From NCBI GenBank assembly GCA_001692895.1, contig KV748237.1:868001-932000 (forward strand): a stretch of 64,000 bases of DNA, given 5' to 3'. Under the pieces are notes generated by a model. It saw only the letters and a program-made list of their open reading frames with translations. It was not told where the DNA came from and made no database searches. Of this stretch, positions 27,040 through 37,879 are shown piece after piece; position 1 is the first letter of the stretch; every line of letters starts with the position of its first letter. The position numbers and the translations under genes were made by a program. Origin of the DNA: Cenococcum geophilum 1.58 (taxonomy: Eukaryota > Ascomycota > Dothideomycetes > Gloniales > Gloniaceae).

Positions 27040-27734
27040 GGGACCTAAGAAGAGTAGTTACTAAACTACTTAAATCTATTTCCTTTTTAGTTAGAAGAGA
27101 ATCCATTCTTTTATTACTAAGTTCCTATAAACCTTATTTTATAAGTTTCCACTCCTTAAAATAAACCTTCTTACGCACCTTTTTAAAATAGATTAGTTAA
27201 GCAGACGCCGCAAGATAAGACTTAAGGGCCTATTGCTAAGTATCGGCAGCCTCTTATTCAGCATCCTAAGAACGGCGTAGTTCCGCTAAAGTAATAAACA
27301 GTTTATTATCTAGCCGCGTAGCAGTAGATTAAATATAAGACCCTAAAATAAATTAATTAGGGAACTAGACAACTATTAAGAGTAATAGGTCGCGTATATT
27401 TAGCATTAGAGGAAGAGCGAACGTCATAGGACGAATAAATATTCGCTTTAGTGCACTCTAAGTAAAAAGACGGTTGTCGCGAAGATAGGTTCGCCAACGT
27501 AACACAAACTAACCCCTCTTTTAAATAGTAAGAATACGGAGATAGTATAATCTTACTAAGAGATAATATCGCAGTAATAGTATAAGCACGACGTTGCGCT
27601 TATAAAGAAGAAATTGCTTTAGGTATAATAAGTAATAATATTAACTAAATTAACTAGACGGATATTACACCTCTAATAAATAACTTAGAGATATTAGGAA
27701 TCTTTAAGGACGAAGATAAAAAGAAGGGAGATAG
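27040..27734. other. Gypsy-D region between chromodomain and 3' LTR
   Basis: About 695 bp that the pol frame does not explain. Minus-strand reading gives moderately open stretches (for example near 27,430-27,540) but no domain I recognise. A purine-rich tract (AAAAAGAAGGGAGATAG) directly precedes the 3' LTR and is the likely polypurine primer site. Confidence 0.45.
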
Positions 27735-28160
27735 TGTTACGGACGCTTTAAGTATAATATTATAACTACTTAGAGAAAAGTTAAAAGAAGCTAGTTAGTT
27801 AATTTAGGTATAGTCTAAAATAGAGCCGGTAAAACTATATAACGAGGAATAGTAACTAAGGTTATATAATATTATATATAGTGTATATAGTATATAAAGG
27901 GAATATACGTATAACACGTATAACACGTATATTATATATAAGAAGGATTTTATAGGAGTACGGTTGTGTATTTAAGGACCCTCAATCCCTACCTAAGATA
28001 GTTTCTTCCTTATAGTGATTCTTGGAATACAATTAAAGTTAATCTATTAGGCAACCACTCCACCAGTTATTATTACGTTGTTAACTTCTATACTTGTATT
28101 ACCTATATACCTAGCCTAATAATAAGCCCATTATAGTTCCTGCTACAAGGTTCTATTATA
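27735..28160 (+). repeat. 3' LTR of Gypsy-D
   Basis: 426 bp, starts TGTTACGGACGC and ends TTCTATTATA (RIP form of ...TTACA). It is followed by AAGAC, the target duplication. Confidence 0.9.
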
Positions 28161-28165
28161 AAGAC

Positions 28166-30480
28166 ACTTAATTAGCTTCCTTATTCTAAATAAGGACCTA
28201 CCGCTAAGAAGTAAAAGACTAACTACTATAGGACTAGAGGTTACCAATATTAGAATTAGATAAGTAGGAGAGAGCTTAGCTCTTATACTATGAATATATT
28301 TATAATATACTTCTAACGTAATAAATTTCTTAGCCTTTTAGCTATTAACACCTATTTAAGAAGGAGGCGTTAGTATTATACCAAGTCCGTCCTAATAAGG
28401 ATTACCTATGTTAGTCAACTCGCCCTTATTATCTATAAATAAGAGCATTCTTATAGCTAGAACGCCTGTTGGCTTACCCTTATAGCTGCTAGTATCTTTA
28501 TTAAGAAGGAATCTAAAAAGAGGGCTGATAATTGCTTACCCGGAAGTAGGAGGGCTAGGAGTAGAATTAATATTTAATAAGAATGTTATTAAGCCGGAAG
28601 ATAATAAGGAGTATATTAAGGAGGCCGTAGATACTATGGCGATACTCCGCGCAAAATAAGGGTGTAACTGTAAGGATAATATACCCGCTTATCTTAAGGC
28701 GTCCCTAAACCAAACTACTAAAATTAAACTAACTAAGGTTATAAAGCTCTTGCGTAGTTAGTATAGGGCAGCTAGTTCTAATCTAGAGATATATAAGGTC
28801 TACTAGATATATATATAAGCTATAGAAGGATATATAGGTTTAGTAATAAAGGGTCTAAACTATACCGTACTATATTATAGACTCCATTTAATATATTACG
28901 CTTATAACTACCTTGGCACTATAAAGACCGATCCTACTATATACTCTTAGTTTAGAAAGGCTTATAAACGTCTAGTTTTATTTAATTCCTTAGGACTATA
29001 TAAGTTTATTTATAACTTAGCGCTAAGGTTTTTATATAATAGAGAGGCTTTACTTAATTAGATAATGTTACTAAAAGACTAAAAAGTGTAGTAGTAAGAA
29101 GGATCTATAATTTTAAATATGTTTAAATAGTAGTGGGATTCTAGTATCTTAGCAATAATTAATAAGGAAATACGTATATACCGCTACTATTAGCGTCTAA
29201 TTAATAGGCGGCTAAATTATAGCTAGTTAAGAATAATGGTTTATAGTCTTTGCTAATAGCTAATAAGATAAGACCCTTAGTATTATCGTTTCTATTACGC
29301 TCTTAGACCTAATAGCTAGTGGCAACTTATTTCCTACCCCTATTATACAAAATTCGCGATTAAAGGAGACTCTATAGCTTTCCGTCATATTAATATTAAT
29401 ATTCCCTCGCTCCTTAAAAGTGGACGTAGTACTAACATAATTTAAGGGAGCGTTTCTCTGGATGGTAAGACTGAGGATAACTATATAATTATCCTACCCG
29501 GCATATATTACCACCTAGAATTATAGTAGGAGGATTTTAAGGTATAAGGATTAACTAAGGGTAACGGATTCGTTTATAAGATCTCTAACTAAGACTAGAC
29601 TATTAAAGACGTAGAAAAGTATGCGACCGACTAGGTAGCTTAGCTATATAAGAAAGGAGATATGCGTATAACTATACCTTACCTTTCTTATAGAGTAAAA
29701 GGACCTTTAACTGGAACCTCGCGAACAATACTGCTATAATTTATTAGTATTTAGGACGATTATAATAACCTTAAGGTTACTAAAGGAGGTACTTAGGCAG
29801 AGTTAGTAGATGCGTACTAAGACTTAAGAGCGCCGCCCCATACGCTGTCTGGACATGCTAATCTCTATAGCGTAATTCTATATCGCTTCCCTGTAGTAGT
29901 TAAGCTTATAGCTACTAGCGCTTTATCTAACGCCCTTCTTAGTAAATAACGATGGGATTCTTTAGCAGTAATTTAAGATTGTGACCTTCTTCTTAATGGT
30001 AATGGGAATAAAGTTGGGAAATGGATGCATTCCTACTGTTTTAGGGCTGTTAAGAATTATAAAGATATATTTAAGCTAATACGTACAACTAAAATGGAGC
30101 GCTTTAATAGCCGCTTATACTTTTACTACGTTAACAATGGAATTAATCCTTTAACTGTTGCGGTAGATCTAAGTAGAGTACCCCTAATTATTGTAGAAGA
30201 ATAGAGTTATGTAAAGTTACTTAAAGAGTTATAGGATAGAACTAAGCAAATAGAAGGATGTAAAAGAGCTATATTATCTAAGAGCCGCTAGTTTAATACA
30301 TCTCGTACTGCCTAGCTAGGCAGATAAAAATGGTCTTATTTAACCAGAACGGAGTCTCCTCGTTTACTATCTTGGGTTTGTAGTAAAGGTAAAAAACGTA
30401 TATAATTACCTACTGCGCCTTTATTTTGAAGATAAGGAGTTTTAGAGTTTTAGAAGTTATTAGGGGACAATAACTTAGGT
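28166..30480 (+). pseudogene. Extra ORF of Gypsy-C, main portion: possible 2OG-Fe(II) oxygenase-like protein
   Basis: A plus-strand frame of several hundred codons (clearest 29,300-30,350) with RIP-type stops. The segment 29,380-29,730 keeps a pattern compatible with a double-stranded beta-helix dioxygenase. An HxD-like motif HIN lies at 29,386-29,394, where Asn can derive from Asp by a TpG-to-TpA change. After 101 codons comes a position now Tyr (TAT, 29,689; His before a CpA change). An Arg follows 11 codons later (29,722) in the context GPLTGTSR. Downstream segments include LSGHANLYSV and YRFPVVVKLI. A polypurine tract (TAGGGGAGGTA) and the 3' LTR follow. The enzymatic assignment is inference; it could be an unrelated accessory or env-position gene. 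Confidence 0.45.
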
Positions 30481-30490
30481 AGGGGAGGTA

Positions 30491-30769
30491 TATAGTGGTG
30501 TAATTTGGCCCCCTAGATTTAATATCTAGATTAGGCGTAGCTTTGGGAGAGTCTAGGCCTTCTATAAGTTATATAGATCGGTCTAGAGCCCTTAGAGTCT
30601 TTAATAACTTAGGCAACACCAATAGATATACAATTTTCCTTTAATACACTCTTTTCTTTCTCTTCTTACTGCTTAATTCTAACTGAGGGTGACCGACTAA
30701 TAGACTGACCGATTGACTGACAGACAGCACTAAGACTTTCTTATCTTAGAGAGGTCGTACCCTCCTATA
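30491..30769 (+). repeat. 3' LTR of Gypsy-C
   Basis: Co-linear with 5,882-6,162, preceded by a polypurine tract and followed by Gypsy-B sequence. Ends CCCTCCTATA. Confidence 0.82.
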
Positions 30770-33700
30770 ATAGTACGCCTATCTTAGATCTATCTTTATA
30801 AAGATTTATATATTACCTATCCTATCTTAGATTTTGCTAATTAAGGGTAAAGGATACCTATCCTTTTTAGTAATGCTGTTTAACTATCTATAGTTAATAC
30901 ACAGCCTTAGCTTGCCATTTTTCTTTAGTATAAATAGTACTAGATAACCCGCTAATAACTACAATAGTCTAATATATCCCTTTTATAGATTCTCTTAAAT
31001 AAACTCTTTTAATACTTTACCTTCCTCTTTAGTAAGCTTATAGATTAAAAAGAACCTTAGATTTATTCCTAGTTCTAATTCTATCTTATAGTCCTATATT
31101 ACGTACTCTAACAGCTTTTTACTTTTTAGTAACTATAGTTTCTTCCTATATTTATAGTATCTCTTTCGTATATAGCTTAGTCCCTTTTCTATTTCTTTAT
31201 AGGTTGCTTCTACTTAGTACTATACTAACTTAGCTTATTATTGCATTTTATAGCGTTAAGTATCTTTAATATTAACCTAACCTATAACCTAATTAATCCT
31301 TAGATTATATTCCTATAACTAAGGTATTTCTAGTACTGCCTTATTATTTCCTAATAGTAATATATTAAAAGACATCTTAACTTATCTCCCTTTAATGGTT
31401 AACTAAATAGGTCCTATTTTAAGATTAATAATGCCTCCTCTATAGGTTATTAGATCTCCTAAAATTATCACTAATAGGTAAAGGTGCTCCTTTTTCCTAT
31501 ATAGTAAACCTATTCTTTTAACTGCTACTAGCGAGATATAGTTCCTTATTGCTCCACTATCTATTAGTGCCTTAAACTATTATTCTTACTATTTAACTTA
31601 TAAATTTAGGTGTTGTTTTTAAATTCCTTTAAGGGTCTAAGGCTCTACTACTAGTTCCCTCTAGTCTTATAGGCCTTTACTTTTCCTAACTATTAGCTGT
31701 TTAATCCTATTTATACTTAGTCTACTTTTAGCCAATACTTAATTTGCTTTTTATCTTTAATATACTATAGATACGTATTCTCTAGGCATTCCTACTACTA
31801 TTATCTATCTAGGTATTCTTCTATAAGAAATCTTTTTAGCTAAAGTATTAAGTTACCTAACTCCTAAACTTCTACTAGATGCCAACTATATATATACTTA
31901 GCGTTTTAATACCTCTATTCTTCTACTAACTAATATATTCTTATAGGGTATTTCCAATACTTATTCTTTAGTGCTTTGTGTATATTATACGCATTATCTA
32001 TATATGCGATCTATAATAGTATATAATATACTTAGTATCTTAGGTTAACTCTTAGTTTATCTTTATCCCTAAGTTTAAGCCTTTCTTATATTAATTTAAA
32101 CGTTGCGACTTTATTTATAGGTACTAAGATGCGCCTCTTGCTTCTCCAGTCCTCTAACCGTTCCTTTAGATCTTTTAATATTATAATTAAGGCTCCTTTA
32201 ATATAATTTATGGCCTTCTCTATAATTAGGTGGTCTTAGATAACTTTTTTATCTAGCTATATATAAAAGTCTTCCCACTCGTTATTATATCGCTGTTTAT
32301 ACTACTTTTAGTATAGCTATTGGAGTATATATGGCTCATCCATAAGGAAGTATCTTCTTATTACTGCGTCGTAATAGCCTTTAGTATATTATTCCTTAAA
32401 CCTAGTTAGAATCCCTAGATCCTCTTCTTATTCTAGTTTAGTAAGCTATTTAGCTCTTAGTGTGCCTACTCTAGGCCTATTAGTAATTCTTTATATAGGT
32501 ACTTGGTCCCTTATACGGCCTAATATACTAAATTTCTTATCTAGTTTCTATTCTTACTATAAGGTAATTCTTACTTTAAACTCCTCTATGGTTTCTTTCC
32601 TTTTATATCTTATAAGTAAATCCTTAAAGTCTCTTTACTTCTTAATCTTAGTATTAGCTTTTCGATCCTTAGGCTAAACGCTATATTCCCCTAGTAAGTC
32701 TTTTAGGTCTATATACCTGTCTCCTAGTCTAGTTACTATTTATACTATAGATTCTCTAATCTTATTAATAGTCTTTATTTATGTCTTAAAATCTTAGTTC
32801 CTTAGGATTCTCAATTCTAAGCTTACTTCTAACTTAAGCTTTACTTCTACCTTAGTCCAACTAGGCTTACTTAGTGTTCTTATCTCGTCTTAAGAGTCTT
32901 AAATCTTACTTATCTTATCTTAAGAGTCTTATGCCTGTAGGAAACTCTATCCCGAGCTTATTTATATATCTTTAAACTAAGCTACTACCCTACTCTATTG
33001 GTTGCTGTCTGTTATAGGTCCTTAGGTATACCTCATCTCGTCTTAAGAATCTTAGTTATCTCTTATCTCGTTTTAAGAATCTTAAGCCTTTAGCTTCTTG
33101 CCTTTATTAAGTGCTAAAGTGGTTTATTATCCTACTTCTCTTACGTCTTATAAAGCGATAGATATTATGTTTAGTGGGGTCTTAATCCCTACTAATGTTC
33201 CCTATTTTATAGTGGAATTATCCTCTACCTCTATTATAATATCTCTAAGGTCTGCGTGCTCCCAGTAAGCCGCCCTTATCGCCCTATTGTTACTAAATAT
33301 TTCGCCTTTATTAAATTTATTATCCTTAATATCCAATCTATAAACTAGTTTATTAGTTTCTTTATATTCTGCTAAATATAGCTCTTATAGCTAATAGCTT
33401 GCGCTATACTTAGCGTTTTTATAAATTTGGTATATGTTATTATAATAAAACGTAAAACTTCTAATTAAACATTCTTTTATTCTTTGTAGTATACTATTAT
33501 TTCTTAATACGTATATATCTTCCGCTAGTCGGGTTCCCTTTATTATATAGTAACTCTAACTATCTTTATAATCCCTCGCGAAATAACCTTATTTCTTAAA
33601 ATTTATATAAGCTCTATCTTTAAACTATTAACTTTGCTATAGAGTCCGCCTAAATATCTTCTACTATTAAGATCTCTGGTTTGGCCTCTGCTCCTTAGTC

Positions 33701-34656
33701 CTATAATTACTAAATCCTTAACCTCTAGGTTTCTATAGTTTCTTACTCTATCTCTTATAAGCTTCTTTAGTACTACTTAGGTCTATTAGCTCTACGCCAT
33801 ACTATATTTTTTAATTTAGCTTTAGTTATTACGTACTTTGCGCCTTATATAACTATAGAACTCTATTATAGCCTTTCTTAGCCTGTTCCCTTTAATAGAT
33901 CTAATTATTAATCTTAATCGCTTAATTTATTAAATCCCTTAGGGTATCCGCATCTTCTATTAGGATAATTATATCCTAAACTTTAGCCTTAAGTCCTTAC
34001 TTATACTATGCTATAAGCGCCTTATTATTCTACTTTACTTATATTACTAGTGTCTAGAACTACATTGTATACTTAATTGCTAAGGTTTATTACGTAATAT
34101 CTTGGAGTTTTCTTTCCGCCGTAGTTACTGCCTTTAGGTCTCTAAATATTTATATAAGTCGCTTTATAAACCCTTCCTAACTTAAGAATATAAACTATAC
34201 CTCCTAATTAGTAGTCGTCATTCCGTTTACCTGTATTTCCGTAAGGTAAGGCTTAAACTATTTAAGTGCTCTTTCTAATAGAAATAGTCCTACATAGGCT
34301 ATTTAATCTATAGGTGTTAGTAGCTTTACCCCTTCTTATATAACCTTAAAGTGTATTTATATAAGGAATCCTTTAAGCTTTAATCCCTCCCCTAAGTACC
34401 TTTTAATTAATAGTAACTTAATCCTTACTGTACCTATCCTATTAACCCTTTCTTCTATTACTGCATTATTCGCTATTAACTAGTTAACTATTTTTTATAA
34501 CTATCTAACCGTTATAGGTTACTATAAGTTAGTATCTGCTATACTGGTGTTACCTAACCTTAAAGTAGTTGCCGCCGTTAATAGCGTTGTGGTGGCTGCT
34601 TTTAGTGGTATATTATTTNACTTTCTATATTTAATACCGTAACTAGGTAGTAATTG
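30770..34656 (-). pseudogene. Gypsy-B gag-pro-RT remnant (minus strand)
   Basis: This is the reverse-complement counterpart of Gypsy-D from gag (about 34,600) through protease (about 31,560) to the start of RT (30,770-30,900). The break at 30,770 falls inside RT and the sequence resumes at 5,881. The same DS-x-DKI-type linker repeats are visible at about 32,880-33,080. Stops and Cys-to-Tyr changes are as in Gypsy-D, although each copy carries its own set. Confidence 0.85.
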
Positions 34657-35080
34657 TGTAACGGAACCTTATAGCAGGAACTACGATAGGCTTTTTATTA
34701 GGCTAGGTATATAGGTAATACAAATTAAAGTTAATAACGTAATAATAACTAGCGGAGTGGTTGCCTAATAGATTAACTCTAATTGTATTCTAAGAATTAC
34801 TATAAGAAAGAAACTACCTAGGTAGGAACTAAGGGTCCTTAAATATATAACCGTACTCCTATAAAATCCTTCTTATATGTAATATACGTATGCTCTATCT
34901 ACTCTGTTACAGATCCCGCAGATTGTATAGATTATATAGATTACGTTATATAACCTTGGTTACCATTCCTCGTCATATAGCTCTATTGGCTCCATCCTGG
35001 ACCGTGCCTAAATTAACTAACTAGCTTCTTTTAACTCTTCTCTAAGTAGCCGTAATATTATACTTAAAGCGTCCGTAACA
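34657..35080 (-). repeat. 5' LTR of Gypsy-B
   Basis: On the plus strand it starts TGTAACGGAACC and ends GCGTCCGTAACA. It is the reverse complement of the Gypsy-D LTR, 424 bp against 426 bp. The 3' LTR of this element lies outside the window or is lost. Confidence 0.88.
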
Positions 35081-36243
35081 AGAGTTCCTTTACGGCTTAT
35101 ACTACGAGCTCTATAGTCTCTTTATCTTTAGTAAAAAGGAAAGCTTATACTATAAAATTAATAACGTGGCTAATATAGTGAATTTAGTAGTAAATAGCAA
35201 TCTAAAAATGGAAGCGCTTTTATAGAATTTAATAGAGCTTATTATTACTGCCGTGGCTATTACCTATATTTAGTATAGTTAGTAAAGAGCTTAATAGTAG
35301 TAGAGGTAGAGAATAGAAACCTACTAGTAATATAGCTAATCTACTTTATATTAATCTTATACTCCTTAAGTACCTTAATAAGTACCTCTACCTATTACTT
35401 ACTACTATAGCTTTCCTTATACTCTTATAGAGCAAGTATTGCCTTTAAGAGCTACCTAGCTTTATTAATAAAGTAAAGTATTACTACTTAGAAAGCTATC
35501 TTATTTAGTACTATCTAATAGTTAACTATAAAGTAAAGCTTTAAGAGAGCTGTAGAGAGATTCTTTCCAATAAGATCTTTATAAACTATAAACGTTTTAC
35601 TAAGTAGTTAAGGCACTAAGTTTCGCGACTTTGTAAGTAAGCCGCCTTTGCCAACTAGTATATAATTATAGATATATAAAAAGGCCCGGAACTTAGGCCA
35701 TATAATAATTAAATAAGGAAGGTTATAAGTAATAATAAGGTAGCAGAGAAAATCTAAAAAGTCCTTGCTTACAGCCTCCTTAAGGATTTTTATTACTTTT
35801 AGATCCCTTTTAGTATTATCTAGTTCCTATTATTTTGCGAATAAGGCAGCTAATATAGCTTTAGTATTAACGTTAGCTTTAGCCTTCTTTACTATATAGA
35901 AGATTCTATACTTAGTTTTTAGGTAACGCCAGAAAGTAGTAGCGCTAGTATTGTCCTTTAAGCACCGCTTATAGTAGAAGATCTCTTAATTAGAATTATC
36001 CCGGTTAGGTTTACTAGCTAGAGGCTTTAATAAGGCGTAAGACCAGAGCTCCTTATCCTCTCGTAACTTCTTCCTTTTGGTTTTAGGTGTGTTAATTTGG
36101 TGGTGAGGATCCTCATGGGCAAGCGTTATATTGTTAAACTTACGCGAATTATAATTGCTAAGGAGGGAAATCGTGTCAGTTTCTTCTTCTCGTGGTTGCT
36201 TTTGGGTGGAGGCTTGCGTAGGTATGCGTTGTAAGGAAGACAT
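35081..36243 (-). pseudogene. hAT-F: hAT-type transposase N-terminal half, RIP-degraded
   Basis: Minus strand, from a likely start at the ATG at 36,243 (MSSLQRIPTQASTQ), leftwards to the Gypsy-B LTR. The first 85 codons are open and look little mutated. Beyond that, stops appear at Gln/Trp codons while segments such as FRAFLYIYN, FIVNYQIVLN and LIKVLKEYKINIK still show the hAT catalytic-core pattern. The C-terminal dimerisation region is missing, replaced by Gypsy-B. An upstream open stretch to 36,423 reads antisense through the Ngaro A1 repeat and is not counted as coding. Confidence 0.6.
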
Positions 36244-36382
36244 AGTAGGTAGTGATTGAAAAGGAGCTCTAGACGAAATACGCGTTAACGCATATGCAAT
36301 AACTTTTCTTAAAAGCCCGCACAGACGTTTTTTATATGTAAAATAGCAGGCTTGGCGCTTTTTAGTTAATACCGACCATATT

Positions 36383-36488
36383 ATGGACATGTCTATGTAG
36401 CTAAGCGAGCACTGCAGCAGCACCCCTGCATCTTAGCAACACTAACATCATTAACATTCACAAAATTAAGCCTTGCTTGCTTGCTTTC
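36383..36488 (+). repeat. Ngaro A1 repeat
   Basis: Starts ATGGACATGTCTATGTAGC and ends TTGCTTGCTTGCTTTC. Direct copy of 40,795-40,900, with mostly C/T and G/A differences. Confidence 0.85.
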
Positions 36489-36749
36489 TATATTAGTCTT
36501 ATTTAAGAGCCAATACCTTATTTACTTAATTTCTAATAATTAATTGTTGCTGTTAATAACTTAACAACCTATACGCTCGTCTAAACCTTCGCGAATTATC
36601 CGTAAAAACCTTAAAAACTTAACCAATAACGACACACTTGACGAGCTAAACTCCTTAAAGGTTACCTACCAGTCTCCCTCACCTTCCCCTACACCTTTAG
36701 GCGATACGCCGGCGTCACAGTCTCCATCCTCTATAATGGCGCCTCTCTC

Positions 36750-37760
36750 CGCGGCTTAACGCGAGACTTTAGCCGCTAAAAAAGCTAAAGAACGGCTTTA
36801 GTAACTATATAAGGAGGACCTAAGGATTAGAAGAGCTTAGGTAAAGGAGGTTAAGAACTAGGCAACTAACTAGAAAATAAAACTCCTTTAGGAATAGGAG
36901 GACCGTACCAAAATACTACGCGTTTAAAAAGAATAGGAAGATTAGGTGACTAAACTCTATATATTAAGCCTCGCTACGGTAATAGCGAGATTAGCTACGG
37001 CAGTATTATCCTTAACCCCAATTAATAAACTGGGTAAGTTACTCCTATCTATAGCTAATATCCTAAATACCTTCCTCCCTAGCGTCCTAAATAAAGAGAT
37101 ACTTAAGGTATTTTAGGGTACTTTCTTACCTAATAACCTCTCTTACCTTTAGATACACTAGCTCTGGTCTAAGCCTTAGAATAATATCCTTATTATTAAT
37201 AGCGTTCTTTTTATAAGACTAAAAGAAGGGATAATAAAGGACTACCTATCCGTTAAAGTGTGGGTAGAGGGCTTCCTTAACTATATAATAATTTTAATTA
37301 TTATATATAAGAATCTTTCGGTAGATCTTATTCCCTAAATACTTACCTTCTATAATTAAGTTATCTAGCTATCTACTACCTACTAAATTGCTCCCTTAAT
37401 AACTATGGCCTTAAAGCACCACTCTATAGTTATTTAAAAGAATTAGTTAGAGCTAGCTAACTAAAAGATCTCCAGTAACTTCCTAGATATTTATTGCAAT
37501 CCCAGTACTTATAAATCCGCATCTATCTTAAAACGCGCGTAAGTAAGCACTAATATCTTAAGGACCTGTTATAGCTTTAATAGAGGGAAGTATAACCTAG
37601 GTAAGGATTACAAGTTCCCGCATACCTATAGTAAGTACGGTGGCCTATATACTGCGAGGAATTGCAAGTAGTAATTACTAGAGGAAAGTGTTAATAAGGA
37701 AAAAGAAGAGGAGGAAGAGGATTTTATTAAGCTATACCTATACTCCGCTAAAACTATGCT
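36750..37760 (+). pseudogene. Ngaro gag-like ORF remnant
   Basis: Begins with a charged, coiled-coil-like segment (EEDLRIRRA...VKEVKNQATNQK, when stops are read as Gln). It ends in a Cys/His cluster at about 37,565-37,675 (TCYSF...FPHTYSKYGG...NCK) that can be a zinc-knuckle equivalent. Followed by an acidic stretch. Interrupted by TAG/TAA throughout. Assignment follows from its position before RT. Confidence 0.5.
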
Positions 37761-37879
37761 CTACCCTTATAGTACGGGTAGGCTAAATACTATACTATTA
37801 TTTCCAGTCTTCCCGCCCTCCTCTCCTCTATAGGACTCTCCCTCCTCCTTAATTATTTAAGCGTGGGGGCGTTATCTAT

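Larger units (their letters stand above)
13898..28160 (+). mobile_element. Gypsy-D: chromodomain Gypsy retrotransposon, interrupted by Copia-E
   Basis: Two 426-bp LTRs (13,898-14,323 and 27,735-28,160) and a perfect 5-bp target duplication AAGAC (13,893-13,897 and 28,161-28,165). Removing Copia-E and one GGGAC leaves about 7.96 kb. The pol ends in a chromodomain, which places it with chromoviruses. It is the same family as Gypsy-B (minus strand), whose LTR and gag-RT match over the shared part. Confidence 0.9.
5882..30769 (+). mobile_element. Gypsy-C: LTR retrotransposon with an extra 3' ORF, interrupted by Gypsy-D
   Basis: Bounded by two matching LTRs (5,882-6,162 and 30,491-30,769). The flanks are the two halves of Gypsy-B, which rejoin across the insertion with a shared ATAG/AATAG duplication (left 5,877-5,881, right 30,769-30,773). 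Internally: gag (6,475 to about 8,000), pol with Gypsy domain order PR-RT-RH-IN (about 8,000-12,850), then a further coding remnant before the 3' LTR. Removing Gypsy-D and its duplicated 5 bp leaves about 10.6 kb, long for a Gypsy element because of the extra ORF. Confidence 0.85.

Noticed and set aside
35986..36423. 145-codon minus-strand frame as a single gene
   Set aside because: Its first 60 codons run antisense through the Ngaro A1 repeat; only the part from 36,243 leftward is credible hAT coding sequence.
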